Shown one piece after another: positions 23,315 to 28,545 of a stretch of 28,545 nucleotides of DNA; position 1 is the first letter of the stretch, and every line of letters begins with the position of its first letter. The stretch covers positions 1 to 28,545 of the forward strand of contig CAOQRA010000010.1 in NCBI GenBank assembly GCA_948512295.1. Reading direction: 5' to 3'. Both the position numbers and the translations under genes were made by a program. The notes below the pieces were generated by a model. That model worked only from the letters and a program-made list of their open reading frames with translations. It was not told where the DNA came from and searched no databases. The stretch comes from an uncultured Eubacteriales bacterium. Lineage in GTDB: Bacteria > Bacillota > Clostridia > Christensenellales > UBA1242.

Positions 23315-23899
23315 ATGAAACTTTTAATGTGCTTTTTAATGTTGTTTATACCGATCAATGCCGCCGATAATTTTGCATGGGTGGTGGCGTCTTCTTGCTA
23401 TATATATCAGAGTGAAAGTTTTGACGAGTGCATTATGAGTGGCGACCAGGCGCTATCGCTTTCACATGGCACTCAACTTGAAATTTTGGCAGATGATGGT
23501 GGTGATTTTGTCAAAGTAAAGTATGAGGAGTTTGAGGGCTATATCTATCGCTATTATCTCGCCTTTTCCGAGCCGCTGCAAGAAAGCTATCCTGTGTTTA
23601 ATGGCTCCATGGTGACCGAGAGCAAAATTTACGACCTAAATAAAAGCGAAACTTCTTATATTGCCAAAGCTGGACAGCAAGTTTATATTTACAATGGTTT
23701 TAATTCCAAAGATGAATACACAGCTATTGCCTTAGTTTTAGAAGATGGTAAACTTTTTTACGGCTATGTAAAAACTTTAGACGTGCAGCCTTATGGCATT
23801 AATGGAGCGCTAATCACTGGAATAATGGTGGTAGTGTCCTGCCTCACAATAATATTCTTACTGCTGTTTATCAAAAAAAAGAAAGGCAGTAAAACTTGA
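23315..23899 (+). CDS. Exported, membrane-anchored protein with SH3-like repeats, 194 aa
   Basis: A short signal peptide (KLLMCFLMLFIPINAADN) is followed by two SH3b-like segments: SSCYIYQSES...GTQLEILADDGGDFVKVKYEEFEGYIYRYYLAF, and SKIYDLNKSETSYIAKAGQQVYIYNGF...FYGYVKTLDVQPYG. Each has the typical pattern of a leading strand, a hydrophobic core and a G-Y-[IV] strand. A C-terminal membrane helix (ALITGIMVVVSCLTIIFLLLF) and KKKKGSK stop-transfer tail anchor it with the domains outside. Bacterial SH3 domains often bind cell wall, so a wall-sensing or wall-attached role is inferred. Its promoter ends 6 nt before the ATG (leaderless). Confidence 0.75.
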   Translation: MKLLMCFLMLFIPINAADNFAWVVASSCYIYQSESFDECIMSGDQALSLSHGTQLEILADDGGDFVKVKYEEFEGYIYRYYLAFSEPLQESYPVFNGSMVTESKIYDLNKSETSYIAKAGQQVYIYNGFNSKDEYTAIALVLEDGKLFYGYVKTLDVQPYGINGALITGIMVVVSCLTIIFLLLFIKKKKGSKT

Positions 23900-23944
23900 T
23901 TTTAAGCAAATGGCATATTAAACTCTTTAAAAAGGAGAAAAAAT

Positions 23945-24994
23945 ATGCAAGATATAAAATCACTTGCTACGCAAGTGGAACAATTAAGAAAAGAGATAGG
24001 ATATATTGTAAAAGTGATCCTGCCATCTCTTAAACCAGGTGGCGACACCTCAGCGCTAAAAAAACAAGTGGAGTCTAACACACAAGCGATTGATAATATT
24101 AAAAAAGAATTTGAAGCTATGTCAGCCGACATTTCAAACATGTCCTCCTCGGTGTCCGCAAACACAAATCAACTTAACAGCCTTAACACGCTTGTTCAGG
24201 AAAATAAACAAAACCTGCAGACAGCAACTGCAAATATATCAGCCTTGGAAGATGGGCTTGCAGATTTGACTGAGTCCACCAGTGCCAATACAAGCAAATT
24301 AAGTCAGTTAGAATCCCAATTACAAACAAATACTCAAAATATTCAATCGCTGCAAATGAGTCAATCAAATCATAGCAGTGAATTACAAAATCAGGCTTTG
24401 CAAATAGTTTTATTACAAAACAGCTTGGATTCTGCAAAGAATAAAATTACAAACATTGAAACTACGCTATCCGCTCAATCTTCCAAACTTACCTCTCTTG
24501 AAAATTCAATTAAAACCGCTAACACAAATATAACCACTCTTGAGACAAGCGTTTCGTCATTAAATGAAACCGTGCAGCAATTAGCTGAAAACATGTCACA
24601 AGGCGGACAAGATACTACAGTCACCATTTACGACATGAAAAGCACTGATACAGCGGTCAACCTTGGTTATACAACTGGTATTGTGGGCGGAACAGTAGTG
24701 TATCACGACTTCTCACAATATAAGAAAGTGGTGTTTTATGCAAATCTAAACAAATCAGACTGTACTGCCATAATGCATCTTGACAAGCGTCATGCAAACG
24801 ATATAACTCTTCATACTGCTGGCACGCTGCTGAATAAAGTCTGGTATTTAAAGGTGGTTATTCCATCTGATAAAGATAGAGTTTCCGTAAACTATGCTGG
24901 CGCTTACGAAGTAGACTCCGCGGGAACTTTTACTTTCGCACGTTCAAGAGGTGACGCTGCTTATTACATTTTTAGAATTGAAGGCATTAAATAG
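23945..24994 (+). CDS. Long coiled-coil protein with a C-terminal beta domain, possibly tail-fibre-like, 349 aa
   Basis: Residues 1-30 hold a short helix (DIKSLATQVEQLRKEIGYIV). Residues 40-220 are a Ser/Thr/Asn/Gln-rich coiled coil with repeating units like NTQNIQSLQ, ANISALED, NKITNIETTL, SSKLTSLENS and NTNITTLETSVSSLNE. After the hinge SQGGQDTTVTI, residues 230-349 form a beta-rich domain (DFSQYKKVVFYANLNKSD...YIFRIEGIK). A long stalk plus terminal beta domain resembles phage tail fibres or trimeric surface stalks. There is no signal peptide and no phage gene nearby, so export or context is unexplained. AAAAAGGAG lies before the ATG. Confidence 0.7.
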   Translation: MQDIKSLATQVEQLRKEIGYIVKVILPSLKPGGDTSALKKQVESNTQAIDNIKKEFEAMSADISNMSSSVSANTNQLNSLNTLVQENKQNLQTATANISALEDGLADLTESTSANTSKLSQLESQLQTNTQNIQSLQMSQSNHSSELQNQALQIVLLQNSLDSAKNKITNIETTLSAQSSKLTSLENSIKTANTNITTLETSVSSLNETVQQLAENMSQGGQDTTVTIYDMKSTDTAVNLGYTTGIVGGTVVYHDFSQYKKVVFYANLNKSDCTAIMHLDKRHANDITLHTAGTLLNKVWYLKVVIPSDKDRVSVNYAGAYEVDSAGTFTFARSRGDAAYYIFRIEGIK

Positions 24995-25007
24995 TCTTCT
25001 TTTTTAT

Positions 25008-25035
25008 TTGAATTTAAAATATTTTAATGTATAAT
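25008..25035 (+). promoter_or_regulatory. Promoter of the radical SAM gene, leaderless arrangement
   Basis: TTGAAT (25008-25013), 16-nt spacer, TATAAT (25030-25035), 6 nt, ATG at 25042. No ribosome binding site. Confidence 0.7.
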
Positions 25036-25041
25036 TAAGTC

Positions 25042-25881
25042 ATGCTTTGTAATATGTGTCCAAGAAAATGCAATGTCAATAGGACTGAAAAATTAGGTTT
25101 TTGCCAAGAGAATGACTGCATACGCATTGCCAAAATTATTCCTAGCTTTATGTTGGAAGAGCCTTGTATAACTGGAGAAAAAGGCGCGCTTGCAATATTT
25201 TTTTCTGGGTGTAATTTGAGATGTGAGTTTTGTCAAAATTATGAGATTTCCAGAGGCGGTAAGGGACAAACCTATAGCGAAAAACAGTTTATTGAGCTTT
25301 TATCCTCCTACAAGCTTGATAATTTTTCATGCATTGATTTAATTTCACCGTCTCAGTTTTCTGTGCAAATTGCTTCAGCACTATCTAAATTAGAAATAAA
25401 CATTCCTATAGTTTGGAACAGCAACGGTTATGAAAGCGAAAGCACGATAGCTCATGTTTCCAAGTATGTGGACATTTTTTTGGTGGATTTAAAATTTTAT
25501 GATTCTGACATTTCTTATACACTCGCGGGCGCAAAAGACTACTTTAAAGTCGCCTCAAAAACATTAAAACTTATGTGCAATCTTAAAACTAATAGCTTTA
25601 GTAATGGATTTATGAAGCGCGGAGTTATAATAAGACATTTGATTTTACCAGGTCATTCTAAAGACAGCCTAAAATTAATTGACTTCATCGCGGATAATAT
25701 AAAAAATCCCTTTGTAAGTATAATGAGCCAGTTTACTCCAATTGAAAAAAGTCAGTTGGCAAGAAAAATAACCCCGCTAGAATACAAACTTGTGACTCGC
25801 CACGCGTTAAAACGCGGAATTAACCAAGGATATTTTCAAGCTGCTGAAAGCGCTAATAAAGATTACATCCCTAAGTTCTAA
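25042..25881 (+). CDS. Radical SAM protein, PflX/COG1313-type (glycyl-radical activase-like)
   Basis: The radical SAM cluster motif CNLRCEFC (CxxxCxxC) follows the strand GALAIFFSG. An additional N-terminal Cys cluster (CNMCPRKCNVNRTEKLGFCQEN) is the hallmark of the PflX-like branch of PFL-activating-enzyme relatives. The barrel continues with DLISPSQFSVQIASALS, WNSNGYES and VDIFLVDLKFYD, typical SAM-binding and barrel strands. The length of 279 aa is normal. The substrate is unknown; no glycyl-radical enzyme lies in the window. It is transcribed alone from a promoter whose TATAAT is 6 nt before the ATG, with no Shine-Dalgarno. Confidence 0.9.
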   Translation: MLCNMCPRKCNVNRTEKLGFCQENDCIRIAKIIPSFMLEEPCITGEKGALAIFFSGCNLRCEFCQNYEISRGGKGQTYSEKQFIELLSSYKLDNFSCIDLISPSQFSVQIASALSKLEINIPIVWNSNGYESESTIAHVSKYVDIFLVDLKFYDSDISYTLAGAKDYFKVASKTLKLMCNLKTNSFSNGFMKRGVIIRHLILPGHSKDSLKLIDFIADNIKNPFVSIMSQFTPIEKSQLARKITPLEYKLVTRHALKRGINQGYFQAAESANKDYIPKF

Positions 25882-25930
25882 TCATTTGACATCTTTAGTA
25901 AAAAATGTTAAATTAGATTAGAGGTGTTTT

Positions 25931-26233
25931 ATGGATGCTTATTCAAGACAAATTAAGAAGAAAATTATACTGGTAAGATTCACCGCACTTGCAGCTTCCA
26001 TACTAGGAATGCTATTTATCTTCGCTTTCTTTTTTAACATATTTGATAAATGGCTTTGTATAATTGGAATAAGCTATTCTATTGCAATTACTTTCATGCT
26101 TAATTCTTCATACCAAGAAGTATGCAACAGTGTTGTTTGGAAAAGAATAAACATGACATTGGCAGTATTAGGTTTTTTAGCAACCTTTGGAATAATTTTG
26201 TATGCCTTTATATTTGGAATTTTCAGTTTTTAA
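25931..26233 (+). CDS. Small integral membrane protein, 100 aa
   Basis: Three to four hydrophobic helices are visible: LVRFTALAASILGMLFIFAFFF, WLCIIGISYSIAITFML and LAVLGFLATFGIILYAFIFGIF, after a basic cytoplasmic start (YSRQIKKKI). No family is recognised. TTGACA (about 25887) and TAAATT boxes and an AGAGGTG ribosome binding site precede the ATG, so this gene has a normal leader. It is convergent with the Smr gene, with a bidirectional terminator between them. Confidence 0.7.
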   Translation: MDAYSRQIKKKIILVRFTALAASILGMLFIFAFFFNIFDKWLCIIGISYSIAITFMLNSSYQEVCNSVVWKRINMTLAVLGFLATFGIILYAFIFGIFSF

Positions 26234-26237
26234 TGTT

Positions 26238-26271
26238 AAAAAACGCACGAGCTAAGTCCATGCGCTTTTTA
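26238..26271. terminator. Bidirectional intrinsic terminator
   Basis: AAAAAACGCA pairs with TGCGCTTTTT around a 13-nt loop, between the convergent membrane-protein and Smr genes. Confidence 0.7.
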
Positions 26272-26607
26272 TATTATGATGATTGTAATACCTGGATTGT
26301 TATTGTTTAAATCACAATCACCAGATATACTTTTGTCTTTGTTTAGTAAATTTAAAGTTAATTTATCAAACATATTCCATTTATCTCCACCAAAATAATC
26401 GGAGATCTTTTTTTGTCTTTTTAAAAATTGAAGTCTGCGCCGCAACTCTACAAGTATGACTCCTCCATAGCCATGCGAGCCATAACCATGCAATACTTTA
26501 ATTGCAGTCACCTTTTCAGAAATTGCCTTTTCTATTTCAATTTCCACAATAGCCAAGGCATAATCCACACTTGGAGAAAATTCTTTTAAATTTATTACTT
26601 TAAGCAT
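26269..26607 (-). CDS. Smr domain protein, 112 aa
   Basis: This is a stand-alone Smr (MutS2 C-terminal-like) domain: the first helix (DYALAIVEIEIEKAISEK), the strand KVTAIKVLHGYGSHGYGG with the LHG-x-G motif of the nuclease/RNA-binding fold, and the helix VILVELRRRLQFLKR. Smr domains nick DNA or RNA; a stand-alone form suggests an RNA or DNA endonuclease, possibly in ribosome rescue or recombination. TATAAT lies 6 nt before the ATG with no ribosome binding site. The C-terminal 30 residues, including an Asn run, are outside the domain. Confidence 0.85.
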   Translation of the reverse strand: MLKVINLKEFSPSVDYALAIVEIEIEKAISEKVTAIKVLHGYGSHGYGGVILVELRRRLQFLKRQKKISDYFGGDKWNMFDKLTLNLLNKDKSISGDCDLNNNNPGITIIII

Positions 26608-26613
26608 GCTTTT

Positions 26614-26619
26614 ATTATA
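26614..26619 (-). promoter_or_regulatory. -10 box of the Smr gene, leaderless arrangement
   Basis: TATAAT ends 6 nt before the ATG; a weak TTTTAC-like -35 lies upstream. The region 26620-26797 holds no gene that I can support. Confidence 0.55.
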
Positions 26620-26797
26620 TATTTATTTAACACGTAAAACCAAATATTTTTCAACATAAACTTTTCATTTTCAAAGAAAGACTGAATGTCTAACCCTTAA
26701 ATCTTGCCATAAATGCTAGGCTAAAAAACTAATAGCAAGCCTTTTAAGTCATACATTAAAACTATTTTAGAAAGCAGACGCTGCCATATAATTCGTC

Positions 26798-27532
26798 TTA
26801 GCCTTCCATTATCATTTTATCTGCAATTAAGGCAATCAACTCACCATTTGTAGGTTTTTCATTGCTGTTATAAATCTTAAGTCCAAAAAGCGAATTAATG
26901 TTTTCTATTTTGCCTCTATTCCATGCGACCTCAATAGCATGGCGCATGCCGCGTTCAACCTTGCTTGAACTCGTATCAAATCTTTCTGCAATTGTCGGAT
27001 ATAATTTTTTAGTAATAGAACCTATTATTTCAGGTTCTTCTACGGCAAGTTTAACAGCCTCACGCAAAAATTGATAGCCTTTTATGTGAGCAGGAATGCC
27101 TATACTGATAAAAATATTGGATATTTTTTCGTCTAATTGTTTTTCAATTCCTTGGCTGCTAGACCTAACCATGCATAGATCTTTCATACGCTCTGAAAGA
27201 TTTTCTGGCTTAACAGGTTTAACCATAAAATAACTAGCCCCCTCTTTGATTGCTTTTGAAATAAAACCACTATGAGAAAGACTGGAAACAAATATTATTT
27301 TAGGAGCATTTTCTTTCATCTCTTTTTTAATATTTTCCATAACCAAAAAACCATCCATGCCTGCAAGCATAATCTCCATAATAAGGAAGTCTGGTTTATA
27401 CAATTTTACATCTTTTATTACTTCGTTTCCGTCAGCACTTCTACCTACCAATGAATATCTATCACTATTAGTGAAAAACTCTGCAAGTTCATCTCCATCA
27501 GCATCAGCAATATATACTTTTTGTTTCTCCAT
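26798..27532 (-). CDS. spo0A: Stage 0 sporulation protein A with a degenerate receiver domain
   Basis: Spo0A is the master transcription factor for sporulation. The C-terminal DNA-binding domain is clear: GYQFLREAVKLAVEEPEIIGSITKKLYPTIAERF, then SSKVERGMRHAIEVAWNRGKIENI and KPTNGELIALIADK. The receiver domain (1-118) is altered. The acidic pocket reads IADADGDE rather than ADDN, and the phosphoacceptor Asp of the family's VLxxDIxMP strand is Glu53 (FLIMEIML). The signalling Ser83 and Lys105 (VKP) remain. I start at the ATG 27532 (GAGGAGG upstream, spacing long); a TTG-initiated frame extending to 27664 adds a non-conserved tail. Glu may mimic phosphorylation, making it phosphate-independent, or this may be a paralogue of a normal Spo0A. 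It is 244 aa. Confidence 0.9.
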   Translation of the reverse strand: MEKQKVYIADADGDELAEFFTNSDRYSLVGRSADGNEVIKDVKLYKPDFLIMEIMLAGMDGFLVMENIKKEMKENAPKIIFVSSLSHSGFISKAIKEGASYFMVKPVKPENLSERMKDLCMVRSSSQGIEKQLDEKISNIFISIGIPAHIKGYQFLREAVKLAVEEPEIIGSITKKLYPTIAERFDTSSSKVERGMRHAIEVAWNRGKIENINSLFGLKIYNSNEKPTNGELIALIADKMIMEG

Positions 27533-27664
27533 AATATATTTCTTTTCCTCCTCTTTCTTTTTAATTTTGAAACTATTTAAAGATACCACATTATTTCTAC
27601 AAAATAAATCATTTCGTGTGTCATTATATTCGGTTTTATGACGAACATTGTCAGTATTTGTCAA

Positions 27665-28085
27665 GTCTTTACTTCTGTAGTTTTAGGTAGTATTAAAACC
27701 AAAAACGTAATGTTTTCGAGAAAATTTTTATTTTTCTAAACGGCACAGCTGTGTACTCTTGTTTGGTTTGTCTGACATACTGGGGGTAATGTCATTCTGG
27801 GCGGTTTAGCCGCGTACTTGTTTAATTTGTTTGGGCACTCCTTATTGTCATTTCGACCAAAGTGAACGTAAGTGAACGACGCGGAGAAATCTCTTAAACA
27901 AAACTAGTACACAAAGTTTACTAAAAAAGATGTTTCGCTTTGCTCAACATGACAAATAAAGGGAGTTGTCATTCTGAGCGCAGCGAAGAATCTTTTTTAT
28001 TCTCCCCAGCCGTGTCATTCTGAGCTTTCGGGGTCCCCCACGAACGCTTCAGCGTTTGTGGGGTGGACTAGCGAAGGATCTATTT
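27665..28085. repeat. Intergenic block of dispersed repeats upstream of copy 3
   Basis: There is no supported gene here. GTCATTCTGGGCGGTTTAGCCGC, the GTCATTTCGACCAAAGTGAA unit ending GGAGAAATCT, an ACAAAGTTTACTAAAAAAGATG unit and GTCATTCTGAGCGCAGCGAAGAATCT succeed one another. Two stretches match the block before copy 2. A further hairpin, CCCCACGAACGCT / AGCGTTTGTGGGG (28036-28062), has near-perfect arms. The block is followed directly by the copy 3 promoter. Confidence 0.75.
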
Positions 28086-28099
28086 TTATATTTTTCCTC

Positions 28100-28128
28100 T
28101 TGAAATTGACATTCTAATATGCTATACT
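28100..28128 (+). promoter_or_regulatory. Strong extended -10 promoter of copy 3
   Basis: TTGAAA (28100-28105), 17-nt spacer and TGCTATACT (TATACT 28123-28128) are nearly identical to the copy 2 promoter, with TAGGAG before the ATG at 28150. Confidence 0.85.
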
Positions 28129-28149
28129 TAAAATATATAGGAGCAAATT

Positions 28150-28545
28150 ATGGAAAAACCTACAATATTAAGAGAGAAAGTATACATACCTAGTGCAAGC
28201 GAATATGACACAGCACGTAGAAAGTACTTAGCATTTATGGGAGCTAAACTATCAAAAAAGGCAAGAAACGATGGTGCTTATGAAAGCAATGATTACAAAA
28301 CTGGTTACTTCTTCTTGCGCTCGCCTTTTCCAAGATGTAGTGGTAGAGGCTACTATGGGGACGATTCTGCCACGTGCGATTGGTACTATACCGACAGGAC
28401 TAGCGCTGGCCTGCGTGTCGCTTTTAACCTAATCTATAATCCGGAATGCGACCTCGTTAGAGGTTGCCGCATGGAAACAAGAAAAGCGCTGGTATGGAAT
28501 CCAGAAAAAGGAGAACGTGAAACTGTAGAAAGCACAGCGCCTATT
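28150..28545 (+). CDS. Hypervariable C-type-lectin-like family protein, copy 3 (3' end outside window)
   Basis: The frame is open to the window end (132 codons). The first 59 residues match copy 2 with few changes (MEKPTILREKVYIPSASEYD). YFFLRSP then leads into a different variable segment, and GLRVAFNLIYNPECDLVRG resumes identity with copies 1 and 2. The C-terminal two-thirds lie outside. The ribosome binding site, promoter and upstream repeats are those of copy 2, so the whole expression cassette is duplicated. It lies immediately beyond the Spo0A gene and its repeat block. No signal peptide is seen. Confidence 0.85.
   Translation, partial: MEKPTILREKVYIPSASEYDTARRKYLAFMGAKLSKKARNDGAYESNDYKTGYFFLRSPFPRCSGRGYYGDDSATCDWYYTDRTSAGLRVAFNLIYNPECDLVRGCRMETRKALVWNPEKGERETVESTAPI
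28327..28407 (+). other. Variable region (VR) of copy 3, DGR-like
   Basis: There are 27 codons between CCT and GGC-CTG-CGT, with codons such as AGT, GGT, GGC, TAC, GAC, GAT, TCT, TGC, TAT and AGC at the sites where the other copies differ at bases 1 and 2 but keep the same third base. Confidence 0.75.

Noticed and set aside
27533..27664. Extending Spo0A upstream to the TTG at 27664
   Set aside because: The added 44 residues do not resemble any Spo0A, and the ATG at 27532 matches the family start (MEKxKVxIAD).

Overview
The window is AT-rich chromosomal DNA from a spore-forming, low-GC Gram-positive bacterium. It is most likely an uncultured member of the Clostridia: it carries Spo0A, SpoIIE, a CwlD-type amidase, gyrase and UvrB genes of Firmicutes type, and TGA is used as a stop. 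No rRNA, tRNA, CRISPR array, transposase or reverse transcriptase was seen.

Layout. (1) 1-897: the 3' part of a gene (copy 1) from a dispersed family with one hypervariable segment. (2) 1047-9861: mostly minus-strand housekeeping genes: a hypothetical, uvrB, a small gene divergent from an Xre repressor, two hypotheticals, an RlmD/TrmA-type RNA methyltransferase overlapping engB, exonuclease III, two more hypotheticals and a GtrA-type membrane protein. (3) 10012-15982: a plus-strand gyrB to gyrA cluster with three unusual genes inserted: a PQ-loop/nucleotide-enzyme fusion, a MazG-like protein and a DUF488-like protein. (4) 16020-16630: a block of dispersed intergenic repeats, then copy 2 of the variable family with its own strong promoter. 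(5) 17708-21547: minus-strand spoIIE, a divergent guanylate kinase and cwlD. (6) 21618-23899: accessory genes, including one flanked by direct repeats made of the cwlD 5' end and promoter (so there is a cwlD pseudogene), and a secreted SH3-like protein. (7) 23945-26607: a long coiled-coil protein ending in a possible tail-fibre-like domain, a PflX-type radical SAM enzyme, a small membrane protein and an Smr protein. (8) 26798-27532: a Spo0A with an altered phosphoacceptor. (9) 27665-28149: a second repeat block, followed by copy 3 of the variable family, cut by the window end.

The most striking signal is the three-copy family. The copies are nearly identical except for about 27 codons inside a C-type-lectin-like LRSP...GLRVAFNL module. 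There, codons differ at positions 1 and 2 but keep the same third-position pyrimidine. This is the mark left by adenine-directed mutagenesis of AAY codons, as made by diversity-generating retroelements (DGRs). The template repeat and reverse transcriptase are not in the window, so diversification would have to act in trans on dispersed cassettes, each with the same promoter.

A second pattern is that nine genes have a -10 box ending exactly 6 nt before the ATG and no Shine-Dalgarno, which predicts leaderless mRNAs. Genes with a good ribosome binding site lack this arrangement.
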